Positions 1-6,727 of a stretch of 8,987 bases of DNA are shown here, in pieces (the stretch's first letter is position 1; each line of letters begins with the position of its first letter). The DNA is taken from NCBI GenBank assembly GCA_023379725.1, contig JAMCPC010000033.1, forward strand, positions 1 through 8,987. Direction: 5' to 3'. The position numbers and the translations under genes were made by a program. This DNA is from Actinomycetota bacterium (GTDB taxonomy: Bacteria; Actinomycetota; Acidimicrobiia; Acidimicrobiales; JAMCPL01). The notes beneath the pieces are model-generated. The model was not told the DNA's origin and did not search any database. It was given only the letters and a program-made list of their open reading frames with translations.

Positions 1-448
1 CACTCAACACTGCTCCCAGTACACGTAGCAACAATCCCTACAATGTCCCGGTAAAAAAGACACTCAGTAAAATTTAGACCCTCCCTGCCCGGTCAATTGC
101 CAGTTTGCCATCGACGAGACAGCCATCGTCGCTACCGGAAACAGATATATGACTAAGTTGCACCCTATCAACCGTATCAGACCACACTACACTAGCTGGG
201 TCATATGCATACTGTCGTATCTAATATATACAGCCGTATTCAATTAGATCAGTGATCAGCAAGCAGATGGAAAACTATCCGATAAACAAGCCACTAAAGG
301 AACAATGAATCACTAATATAGCCTGGCCACTATGACCAAACGACAAGTGCAACTCCGCAACTTTAGCCGTGTGAAGGATGTCAAACACATGCCGATTTGA
401 GATACGCTCACGTCTCTCAAACATCGACGGAGCTGTGCTACTAACGAT
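1..448. other. Intergenic region downstream of the aldehyde dehydrogenase, no convincing gene
   Basis: I see no gene with a plausible start, ribosome binding site and recognisable product here. On the minus strand the frame of the aldehyde dehydrogenase stays open for 57 codons after its TGA, down to a TAG at 275-277, with an internal ATG 24 bases past the stop but no Shine-Dalgarno. Another minus-strand frame is open for 48 codons (77-220) between a TAG and a TAA. Both lengths are compatible with chance, and neither translation resembles a family I know. A short palindrome GATCA-G-TGATC lies at about 248-258. No stem followed by a T tract was found that would serve as a terminator for the dehydrogenase. 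The far left edge could hold the beginning of an unrecognised neighbour. Confidence 0.5.
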
Positions 449-1906
449 TCAGGCCATGGACGGCGTAAATCCGTGAGGGAGGTTAATCGCTTTGGTCTCC
501 AGAAACAGCTCAAGCCCTTCCGGACCGAACTCCCTCCCCATACCGGATTCCCTGTATCCGCCAAAAGGAACAGCAAAGTCTAAAAGGAAGTTGTTTATGG
601 TGGTACTGCCAGTTCTTACCTTCTTCGCTACCTCTAATGCACGCTGAGGATCGGATGACCAAACTGTACCAGCCAACCCGTAAGGTGAATCATTGGCTAT
701 CTCAATGGCTTCGCCTACCTCTACATATGGCATAACTGCCAGCACCGGTCCAAATATCTCCTCTCTCGCAATCTTCATGGAGTTATCTGTATCGACAAAA
801 ACGGTCGGCTCCACATACCACCCTTGCTCTAACTTCTCCGGCCGTCTACCACCGGTAGCTATCTTGGCGCCCTCTTCCTTGCCTACAGCTATATACCCCT
901 CTACTCGATCCCTCTGCCTCTCTGCAATCAGAGGCCCCACTTCGGTACCGGGATCAGCTGGATCACCTACCACCATAGAGGAGACTCGATCTACGAGGGC
1001 ATCCGTAATCTCCTTGTAACGGTTGTTGGGCACGAGTATGCGAGTCTGAGCTACGCACGCCTGCCCATTATTCATAGTTCCTGCCAGCACCAAAGCCTGT
1101 ATCACCTCATCAATGTTTACATCGTCCAGTATGATAGCCGCAGACTTACCTCCCAGTTCCAGGCTGAATCTCTTCATACGCTCTGCGCATAGGGCACCAA
1201 TCTTTTTCCCTGCAATGGTAGACCCGGTAAACGAGATCTTGTCTACTCCGGGATGTGTCACAAGGTGCTCCCCTACCTCTCTGCCAGCAGGAATCATAGA
1301 TAAGACACCCTCGGGTAAGCCAGCCGACTCAAACAACTCAGCCAAACGATTATTGCATAACGGTGTCTCGGGTGCAGGTTTGTACACCACGGTACAGCCT
1401 GCCAAAAGTGCCGGTGCTATCTTGGCAGCAGCAATGAACAATGGAACATTCCAAGGTGCAATCGCGCCAACCACTCCTACCGGATCCTTCATTACAACAG
1501 CCTGGCCGAGTACCCCCTGCCTCAATTCCTCAAAGTTGTAAGTACCAGCAAGCCCAGCATAATAGTTGAATATAAACACCGGAGCAAGCACCTGCGCAGC
1601 CATCCCCCAAGAGACCGGGCTACCCACTTCGTTGGCTATTTCGTTGGCAAACCCCTGAGCATCTGACTGGATGCCCAATGCTACCTTTTTCAGTATCTCC
1701 GCCCTTTCAGCCGGATCCATACTCGGCCATGGACCATTATCAAAAGCGTCCCTTGCCGCCAGTACGGCTCTGTCTATATCTTCGGTAGTGCCTTCAGGTA
1801 CAGAGCCTATGACCTCTTCTGTCGATGGGCTCACCACCTTAATGACACCCGATCCTGACGGTTTCTCCCACTGCCCACCTATAAACAGTTCGCTATATTC
1901 TTTCAC
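449..1906 (-). CDS. NAD(P)-dependent aldehyde dehydrogenase (ALDH superfamily)
   Basis: This 485-residue cytoplasmic enzyme should oxidise an aldehyde to the carboxylic acid with NAD or NADP. The length is normal for the superfamily and all landmarks are present: the PWNVP motif at 151-155 with the oxyanion Asn153, the cofactor-binding stretch VYKPAPETP at 174-182, FTGST at 226-230, the general base Glu250 in LELGGKS, the nucleophile Cys284 in NNGQAC, and EEIFGPV at 382-388. The start is GTG at 1906, chosen because GGAGGT stands five bases upstream. It is divergent from the alpha-galactosidase gene, with a 401-base gap holding a candidate operator, and has no same-strand neighbour in the window, so it may be monocistronic. 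Overall it resembles the broad-specificity betaine/aromatic-aldehyde type. The substrate cannot be read from the sequence: the genes nearby give no clear pathway. Assignment to the superfamily is very secure. Confidence 0.96.
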   Translation of the reverse strand: MKEYSELFIGGQWEKPSGSGVIKVVSPSTEEVIGSVPEGTTEDIDRAVLAARDAFDNGPWPSMDPAERAEILKKVALGIQSDAQGFANEIANEVGSPVSWGMAAQVLAPVFIFNYYAGLAGTYNFEELRQGVLGQAVVMKDPVGVVGAIAPWNVPLFIAAAKIAPALLAGCTVVYKPAPETPLCNNRLAELFESAGLPEGVLSMIPAGREVGEHLVTHPGVDKISFTGSTIAGKKIGALCAERMKRFSLELGGKSAAIILDDVNIDEVIQALVLAGTMNNGQACVAQTRILVPNNRYKEITDALVDRVSSMVVGDPADPGTEVGPLIAERQRDRVEGYIAVGKEEGAKIATGGRRPEKLEQGWYVEPTVFVDTDNSMKIAREEIFGPVLAVMPYVEVGEAIEIANDSPYGLAGTVWSSDPQRALEVAKKVRTGSTTINNFLLDFAVPFGGYRESGMGREFGPEGLELFLETKAINLPHGFTPSMA

Positions 1907-1911
1907 CGTAT

Positions 1912-1917
1912 ACCTCC
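1912..1917 (-). promoter_or_regulatory. Ribosome binding site of the aldehyde dehydrogenase
   Basis: On the minus strand the sequence reads GGAGGT, a five-base spacer (ATACG), then GTG. This near-perfect Shine-Dalgarno fixes the GTG at 1906 as the start codon. It also shows that the host uses canonical anti-Shine-Dalgarno pairing, in contrast to the galactosidase gene, whose start has no clear site. Confidence 0.85.
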
Positions 1918-1960
1918 AATCTGTTTTACTAGACTACTCACACTCATATTCATTCGCAGC

Positions 1961-2027
1961 AGTATACCTGTACTACTGTGCCTACACTCTCATACCTGCA
2001 CTATATGTATCTCTACTCTCGTACCTA
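1961..2027. repeat. Degenerate direct repeats, about 28-29 base period, in the divergent gap
   Basis: ACTCTCATACCTG at 1986-1998 recurs as ACTCTCGTACCTA at 2015-2027 (11 of 13 identical, 29 bases apart). A third partial copy, ATACCTG, lies at 1964-1970. The string TACCTGTACTA at 1965-1975 is found again, identical over 11 bases, at 4311-4321 in the other large repeat region. The repeats lie in what would be the leader of the aldehyde dehydrogenase transcript. Function is unknown; they look like decayed minisatellite rather than a protein-binding array. Confidence 0.45.
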
Positions 2028-2047
2028 CAACCTGACCAACAAGAACT

Positions 2048-2076
2048 ACCTTAGCAACTACTGACACAAGTGTCAA
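2048..2076 (-). promoter_or_regulatory. Candidate promoter for the aldehyde dehydrogenase
   Basis: On the minus strand a perfect -35 hexamer TTGACA (2071-2076) is followed by a 17-base spacer and TAAGGT (2048-2053), which matches the TATAAT consensus at only three positions. The TTGACA overlaps the inverted repeat described at 2062-2075. A second possible -10, TATACT, lies at 2079-2084 with no good -35 partner; if that one is real, the inverted repeat would sit at the transcription start. Both place the start about 140-170 bases upstream of the GTG. This is a sequence-only prediction. Confidence 0.3.
2062..2075. promoter_or_regulatory. Inverted repeat TGACAC-AA-GTGTCA, candidate operator
   Basis: Two perfect six-base arms are separated by two bases, the size and symmetry expected for a dimeric helix-turn-helix repressor such as a TetR or GntR family member. 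It overlaps the candidate -35 hexamer for the aldehyde dehydrogenase and lies in the gap shared with the divergent galactosidase gene, so one regulator could act on both. No regulator gene is in the window, so the protein is unknown. Confidence 0.35.
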
Positions 2077-2236
2077 TAAGTATAACTCCACAATACCAAG
2101 GTGACTTATTCACAGGCAGCCATCCTCTGACAACGGCAGCGGGATAGTTAAAGAGCTACTCCCTGACTTTATCCATGGGGGATATCAAAATTAGGCCATC
2201 CAGGGCGAGGACAGACAAGTTGTACTGACCGTGCAA

Positions 2237-2276
2237 CAGAACCGGAGGGAGCAGAACCGGAGGGAGCAGAACTGGC
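2237..2276. repeat. 15-base tandem repeat upstream of the alpha-galactosidase gene
   Basis: The unit CAGAACCGGAGGGAG occurs twice exactly (2237-2251, 2252-2266) and a third time in part as CAGAACTGGC (2267-2276). The array ends 31 bases before the galactosidase start. Each complete unit contains GGAGGG, which resembles a Shine-Dalgarno but is too far (more than 40 bases) from the ATG to serve it directly. In a transcript it could form tandem purine-rich sites or simply be a replication-slippage product. Confidence 0.75.
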
Positions 2277-2307
2277 AAAGCACACTCAAAATGCCTAAGA
2301 TGTCACT

Positions 2308-4203
2308 ATGGAAAACCCGGTAACCTCAATTATGGTTTCTCCTGATACCTTAGAAGCCAGCACTGAAGTCACTCCCTTCGCCAAAGGATTGCGTATAGAT
2401 ATAACCGTACGCAACCCTGCTACCCGATCGAATGGAGCTGTCCGGGTATCAGAGGTCAGGATCCTGTTTGATATTCACCCGCAACTGGTCATGGAACATG
2501 GCTGGCAGAGTTGGTCAGTGGTAGGGCCCAGGCAAGCTGATCGCCCCAGAAGGACCCAGAGATTGTCACCTGCATGGGTAAGAGGGATGCTGCACGCCGA
2601 CTCCAATATGTCAGGGCGCTATGTAACTGGAGATCAATTTCTGCTGACGGCTGACGGCTTTGGCAAAAAGGGAAACGAGGCGGGAATCGTAGGTGCACTG
2701 TCGGGAAAGCGCAACCTGACGGCTATTGCAGCGATACCCGAACATGAGCTTGACTATACTCACAGTCACATGCACGGCACAGTAGGCAACGCCGCTCCCT
2801 CAAGAAGAATATCCCTACAGGCCACCTGCTATTTGGATGGAATCGTAATAGGTCCCGGTGAGGAGCGCATAATTGATCCGATATATGTAGCATCGGGTGA
2901 TCCTGGAGAGCTTTACTCAAACTATGCGGATATGACAGCCTCGGAGTCATCAGCACGTAACAATGCCTTCAGCCCACTCGGCTGGTGTACATGGTATCAT
3001 TACTATCTCAAGGTGTCGCCTGAAGACATCGTTGCCAATACGCTGATAGCCAGCAGACATGGCTTCAATGTCATGCAAATAGATGACTGTTTCCAGTCAG
3101 CACTTGGGGATTGGGCCACATACAATCAAAAGTTCAATGCATCCAAGATGGAGATGCTGGTGGACACCATACGAAGCAATGGGATGGAAGCAGGAATATG
3201 GACAGCCCCATTTCTTGCTTCCGCAAAGTCTGCAGTTCTGAGCGAGCACCCTGACTGGGTATGTCGCGACAGCAAGGGCCATCCATTAAAGGCCAATTGG
3301 AACCCGATTGGCTGGGGAGGATGGGGACTTGCTCTCGACACTACCAACCCTGCTGTACTAGATCACCTTAGAAATACCTTTTCTACCCTGAAAGAGCGCG
3401 GCTGGACTTACCATAAGATAGATTTTCTATACGCCGCTGCTATGCCTGCCACACGATTAGGGCGAGACAGGTACACTCGTGCAGAGTCGCTGGCCATGGG
3501 TATTCAAGCAGTGCGCAATGGTATAGGTGATGACGCTTACCTGCTTGGCTGTGGATGCCCGCTCTCTCAAGCCGTTGGCATTGTCGACGCTATGAGAGTA
3601 TCTCCCGATACTGCCGCACTCTGGTCTACGCACTCATTAAGACTGCCAGGATATCCAGATACAGTGCCGTCCCTCAGATCATCCCTACGTATGTCATTAC
3701 TTCGTGCCCCACTCCATAGGAGACTCTGGATAAACGATCCAGATTGCATCTTAATAAGAAATACTCGTACCAGGCTAACCCCGAGAGAGAGACGTATCGG
3801 CGCACAGGTCATTGCAGCTACAGGAGGACTTAGGGTGATCTCCGATGACCTTGCTACTTACAGTAGTAAGGAATGGGAGCTTTTAGAAGAGATAAACTCC
3901 ACACAAAATATCTTCGACCAAAAACTCCGCATACTCGATCCATTTGCCGCTACTATCAAACTGGTACCCGAGAACACGGAAATTGTTAACATCACTCCAC
4001 ATAGCCCAGCTCTGGGTAACCCAGATAATTCTGTTACAGATAGCTCTGTTTCAAGTAACTCATATCGAGTTAGTGGTAAAGATCAGTACTTGGAGAAGCC
4101 GTCTCTGCATGCAGATGTACTTCATCTGAGTGGTAAGTCTGCCCATACGGCAGTAATCATCCCTCCTAAAACGAGTCCTCATCCCAGACAGGAACAGCCA
4201 TAA
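2308..4203 (+). CDS. GH36-type alpha-galactosidase
   Basis: This 631-residue retaining glycosidase should release terminal alpha-galactose from raffinose-type oligosaccharides or galactolipid- or glycerol-linked galactosides. No signal peptide is visible, so it acts in the cytoplasm on imported sugars. An N-terminal beta domain (about 1-215) precedes a TIM barrel (about 220-515). The barrel shows WCTWYHYY at 226-233, QIDD at 257-260, the nucleophile Asp372 in KID, and the acid/base Asp434 in RVSPD. These are the clan GH-D hallmarks, with closest resemblance to bacterial enzymes of the Thermotoga type. An in-frame TAA at 2296 forces the start to ATG 2308 (or ATG 2332). No clear Shine-Dalgarno precedes it, and a 10-codon ORF in another frame (2291-2323) overlaps the start. 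The tail (about 565-631) is rich in Ser and Asn and looks low in complexity. No transporter or other sugar gene is adjacent. Other GH36 specificities, such as alpha-N-acetylgalactosaminidase, cannot be excluded. Confidence 0.9.
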   Translation: MENPVTSIMVSPDTLEASTEVTPFAKGLRIDITVRNPATRSNGAVRVSEVRILFDIHPQLVMEHGWQSWSVVGPRQADRPRRTQRLSPAWVRGMLHADSNMSGRYVTGDQFLLTADGFGKKGNEAGIVGALSGKRNLTAIAAIPEHELDYTHSHMHGTVGNAAPSRRISLQATCYLDGIVIGPGEERIIDPIYVASGDPGELYSNYADMTASESSARNNAFSPLGWCTWYHYYLKVSPEDIVANTLIASRHGFNVMQIDDCFQSALGDWATYNQKFNASKMEMLVDTIRSNGMEAGIWTAPFLASAKSAVLSEHPDWVCRDSKGHPLKANWNPIGWGGWGLALDTTNPAVLDHLRNTFSTLKERGWTYHKIDFLYAAAMPATRLGRDRYTRAESLAMGIQAVRNGIGDDAYLLGCGCPLSQAVGIVDAMRVSPDTAALWSTHSLRLPGYPDTVPSLRSSLRMSLLRAPLHRRLWINDPDCILIRNTRTRLTPRERRIGAQVIAATGGLRVISDDLATYSSKEWELLEEINSTQNIFDQKLRILDPFAATIKLVPENTEIVNITPHSPALGNPDNSVTDSSVSSNSYRVSGKDQYLEKPSLHADVLHLSGKSAHTAVIIPPKTSPHPRQEQP

Positions 4204-4220
4204 TATCTTCCAAAATCGGC

Positions 4221-4269
4221 CATTCCGATCATTCCGGCCATCCCGGTCATTTCGGTCATTCCGGTCATT
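4221..4269. repeat. 9-base tandem repeat array (consensus CATTCCGGT)
   Basis: Five consecutive nine-base units run from 4221 to 4265: CATTCCGAT, CATTCCGGC, CATCCCGGT, CATTTCGGT, CATTCCGGT. They are followed by a partial CATT; a more degenerate unit may precede them at 4212-4220. The array begins 17 bases after the galactosidase stop, in the convergent gap with rarA. On the plus strand one frame reads His-Ser-Gly-like triplets to a TAA at 4269; on the minus strand one frame reads Asn-Asp-Arg triplets. The leftmost unit with its flank can form a 5-base stem ATCGG/CCGAT (4215-4229), too weak to call a terminator with confidence. Confidence 0.85.
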
Positions 4270-4289
4270 AAGTTTTACGATATGGATAC

Positions 4290-4352
4290 CTAATGTGCTG
4301 CCTATGCTGCTACCTGTACTAACGCTTGTACTGCTACTTGTACTGCTACTTG
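4290..4352. repeat. 12-base degenerate tandem repeat array
   Basis: Two identical units TTGTACTGCTAC (4326-4337, 4338-4349) are preceded by degenerate relatives CTGTACTAACGC (4314-4325), CTATGCTGCTAC (4302-4313) and CTAATGTGCTGC (4290-4301), all in the same 12-base register. The array ends 12 bases from the rarA stop. One plus-strand frame reads Leu/Val-rich residues and the opposite strand Ser/Thr-rich residues, but I see no credible gene. It shares the 11-mer TACCTGTACTA with the gap upstream of the aldehyde dehydrogenase. Confidence 0.75.
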
Positions 4353-4364
4353 CGCGGTTAACTA

Positions 4365-5651
4365 TTAAGTCTCCTCACCGTACCCGCTTGGCTCATAATA
4401 GACATGACCTTCTGCACCTGGCGGACGATACTGCTGCTCGACTACGCCACCTTCGAAGTTGTGTGGATAACGATACCCTTCACCGTGGCCAAGCCTGGAA
4501 GCTCCCTTATAGCCGGTACCTCTCAGATGTAGCGGAACCTCACCTTGAGAACCGCTGGCAGCCAACGACTTCACATCCTGGCTGGCCTTTGCCAGGGCGG
4601 TAGTCACTCTGTTGGACTTTGGCGCTCTAGCAAGATAGATTACTGCTTCTGCCAAATTGAGCTGAGCTTCCGGTAGCCCGACCAACTCAACAGCATGCGC
4701 TGCAGCTACAGCAATGCTTAACGCATTAGGATCAGCAAGACCCACATCTTCACTTGCCAGTATGACCAACCTGCGTGCAATAAACCTTGGGTCCTCTCCC
4801 CTGTCCAGCATCCTGGCCAACCAGAACAACCCAGCATCTGTATCAGATCCTCTGATTGATTTTATGAAAGCACTTGCCTCATCGTAATGCGAGTCACGCC
4901 CACCATGTGCGTAACGAGCTCCGGCGGCTTCATGTATCAAAGCGGAGTTTATATGCACTTTGGCTGGTGTCATGCTGTGTGCCTCTTCAGGTTCGTAGAT
5001 AGACGCAGCTACTTCCAGTACGCCCAATGCCGCCCTGGCATCTCCATTGGCAACCGCCAGCAATAGATCTAAAGCCTCTTCATCGCAATCAGCCTGCAGC
5101 CGTTGTAATGCCCTATATGCAAGATCAGTAAGCGCCTCTTGGCTGAGTGGCTTGAACCGGAAAAGCGTCATACGTGACAGCAAGGGAGGTACGACACTGA
5201 AATACGGGTTTTCCGTTGTCGCTGCCACCAGAGATATCACCCCTTTTTCGACAGCGTCAAGCAGTGAATCTTGCTGAGTGCTTGAGAACCTATGGATCTC
5301 GTCCACAAATAATATCGTTCCACGTGATTCATAGCCAAGTCGTTCCTTGGCTGCATCTATAGCCTGGCGTACATCTCGTACTCCAGAAGATGTAGCTGAA
5401 AGGCTGGTAAACGCACGCTGAGTAGTAGATGCCAGTATTGAAACAACGGTAGTTTTCCCAGTACCTGGAGGCCCCCAAAGTAGTATAGAAGCTGGCTTAT
5501 CTGATTCAATCAATTTCCTGAGCGGTGCACCAACCCCGACAAGATGTTGCTGATCGACCATTTCATCCAATGTCCTTGGCCTTAATTGATCAGCTAGTGG
5601 CGCTTGAGCAACCAAAATACTACTGGCTTGCTGATCAAATAAGCTCTGCAT
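4365..5651 (-). CDS. rarA: Replication-associated recombination protein A, AAA+ ATPase
   Basis: RarA (MgsA, the bacterial WRNIP1/Mgs1 homologue) is a tetrameric AAA+ ATPase that acts at stalled replication forks with SSB and clamp-loader components. Numbering from the GTG at 5669 (434 residues), the protein shows Walker A GPPGTGKT at 66-73, Walker B ILFVDEIHRF at 119-128, sensor 1 AATTEN at 149-154, the arginine finger LLSR at 163-166, the sensor-2 region GDARAALGVLE at 209-219, and the RarA-specific helical domain around SAFIKSIRGSDTDAGLFWLARML (266-288) through ASEDVGLADP (305-314). The C-terminus is a normal family ending. I prefer ATG 5651 because the family usually begins just before the SLFD-like motif; GTG 5669 would add six residues. 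It follows meaB by 41 bases and is probably the last gene of that transcript. Function is housekeeping and unrelated to its neighbours' chemistry. Confidence 0.95.
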   Translation of the reverse strand: MQSLFDQQASSILVAQAPLADQLRPRTLDEMVDQQHLVGVGAPLRKLIESDKPASILLWGPPGTGKTTVVSILASTTQRAFTSLSATSSGVRDVRQAIDAAKERLGYESRGTILFVDEIHRFSSTQQDSLLDAVEKGVISLVAATTENPYFSVVPPLLSRMTLFRFKPLSQEALTDLAYRALQRLQADCDEEALDLLLAVANGDARAALGVLEVAASIYEPEEAHSMTPAKVHINSALIHEAAGARYAHGGRDSHYDEASAFIKSIRGSDTDAGLFWLARMLDRGEDPRFIARRLVILASEDVGLADPNALSIAVAAAHAVELVGLPEAQLNLAEAVIYLARAPKSNRVTTALAKASQDVKSLAASGSQGEVPLHLRGTGYKGASRLGHGEGYRYPHNFEGGVVEQQYRPPGAEGHVYYEPSGYGEET

Positions 5652-5692
5652 GTCATCCACGCAAATCACTATTACATGTCATTACGGATGGG

Positions 5693-6727
5693 TCACCTAC
5701 CGGAATCAGCCTCACGCATCAATTTCTCGGCAGCTTCATAGGGGTCACTATGGCCTGACTCGGTAGCATCTACCAACGATACGTACATATGACCAGAGCG
5801 TATCCTTTCCAACTGCTTTGCCATCTCTGCCTCAAGCACCAGGGCAATACTTCGTTCTGCTCGTTTACGTCGTCTCAAGGTACCTTCCCCGCTCTCTTCC
5901 AAATACACCCTATGATTCTCTACCGCTGACCAGAGTTCCGGTATTCCCTCACCAGTAGATGCTACTGTCTCCAGCACTGGGGGACGCCACATTTCCTGCG
6001 ACGCACCTGTAGACTTGGTCATTGCTCTGGGATGGATGCCGAGAGAAAACGCCATATCCAGCATCTGTTGCAGGTCACGGACTGCATCTTTTGCACCAGG
6101 ACGATCAGCCTTGTTCACAACAAGAATGTCTGCTATCTCCAATATACCGGCTTTATTAGCTTGTATAGCATCTCCCCAACCAGGATTAAGAACTACTACA
6201 GTCGTATCGGTTGCCGATGCAACCTCTATTTCGACCTGTCCTACTCCAACAGTTTCGACTATAACAGGGTCCATACCTGCAGCTTCGAGGAGTCTCATCG
6301 CCTCTGGAACCGCTATCGAAAGCCCCCCCAAATGTCCCCTACTGGCCATGGAGCGTATAAATACTCCCTTATCACCAGCGTGACTCTGCATGCGTATCCT
6401 GTCACCCAAAATTGCACCACCACTAAATGGAGAAGTCGGATCTACTGCAATGACTGCTACCTGACTCTTGCCTCCCTCCCTGGCAACAGAGATCAACTTC
6501 TCCACTAAGGTCGACTTACCAGCACCTGGAGCACCCGTTATGCCTACTGTCTGTCCTCTCTGCTTTGATCTATACGACACACGAGCCACTTCTGCAGAAC
6601 TGTCTCCGCCACGCTCCACCATCGTAAGCATCCTTGCCAAAGCCAGACGATCGCCCTCCACTGCAGCAAGCATCATATCTTCCAAAGATCTGTTAGCCGA
6701 TTCACCGGGTCTATTCATGACATTCAT
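5693..6727 (-). CDS. meaB: MeaB-type GTPase, methylmalonyl-CoA mutase chaperone
   Basis: MeaB (also labelled ArgK or LAO/AO transport ATPase) is a SIMIBI-class G protein. It uses GTP to load and protect the adenosylcobalamin cofactor of methylmalonyl-CoA mutase or related acyl-CoA mutases. Its 344 residues match the family's length. Seen in sequence: P-loop GAPGAGKST at 65-73, the family signature VDPTSPFSGGAILGDRIRM at 95-113, G3 region ETVGVGQ at 158-164, NPGWGD at 181-186 and the guanine-specificity motif NKAD at 205-208. The ATG at 6727 is preceded by GAGG with a 10-base spacer inside the end of the upstream TPP gene, and its ATGA overlaps that gene's TGA, so translational coupling is likely. 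A second ATG three codons in is possible. No mutase gene is in the window, so the partner must be elsewhere. The context with a TPP enzyme is unusual. Confidence 0.95.
   Translation of the reverse strand: MNVMNRPGESANRSLEDMMLAAVEGDRLALARMLTMVERGGDSSAEVARVSYRSKQRGQTVGITGAPGAGKSTLVEKLISVAREGGKSQVAVIAVDPTSPFSGGAILGDRIRMQSHAGDKGVFIRSMASRGHLGGLSIAVPEAMRLLEAAGMDPVIVETVGVGQVEIEVASATDTTVVVLNPGWGDAIQANKAGILEIADILVVNKADRPGAKDAVRDLQQMLDMAFSLGIHPRAMTKSTGASQEMWRPPVLETVASTGEGIPELWSAVENHRVYLEESGEGTLRRRKRAERSIALVLEAEMAKQLERIRSGHMYVSLVDATESGHSDPYEAAEKLMREADSGR

Noticed and set aside
77..220. 48-codon minus-strand open frame between TAG and TAA that reads like the end of a protein
   Set aside because: An in-frame stop precedes it, no start or ribosome binding site fits, no family was recognised, and this length is common by chance. 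A decayed pseudogene cannot be excluded.
332..342. 11-mer ATGACCAAACG shared with 8613-8623
   Set aside because: About ten or more shared 11-mers are expected by chance in a window of this size, and the flanks do not match.
1113..2054. Plus-strand open frames of 142 and 127 codons antisense to the aldehyde dehydrogenase
   Set aside because: They mirror the coding strand's codon bias, have no recognisable domains, and the second runs into the low-complexity repeats of the gap, which explains its Tyr/Leu-rich end.
2141..2163. GGGATAG/CTACTCCC imperfect hairpin in the divergent gap
   Set aside because: It needs a bulged base, has no T tract, and shows no link to a known riboswitch or terminator.
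4215..4229. Stem ATCGG/CCGAT as a terminator for rarA
   Set aside because: The stem is only five base pairs, the T run after it on the minus strand is short, and it lies about 135 bases past the rarA stop within a repeat array.
4221..4349. Possible CRISPR array
   Set aside because: The units are 9 and 12 bases and directly adjacent without unique spacers, so this is tandem minisatellite; no cas gene is present.
4295..4603. Leu/Val-rich plus-strand open frame that looks like a membrane peptide
   Set aside because: Its hydrophobic start is just the 12-base repeat translated, and the rest is antisense to the conserved 3' part of rarA; there is no ribosome binding site.
6032..6508. 158-codon open frame on the plus strand inside meaB
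   Set aside because: It lies wholly antisense to a gene with intact GTPase motifs, its translation resembles no family I recognise and is rich in Tyr, Ser and Cys as expected for a shadow frame.
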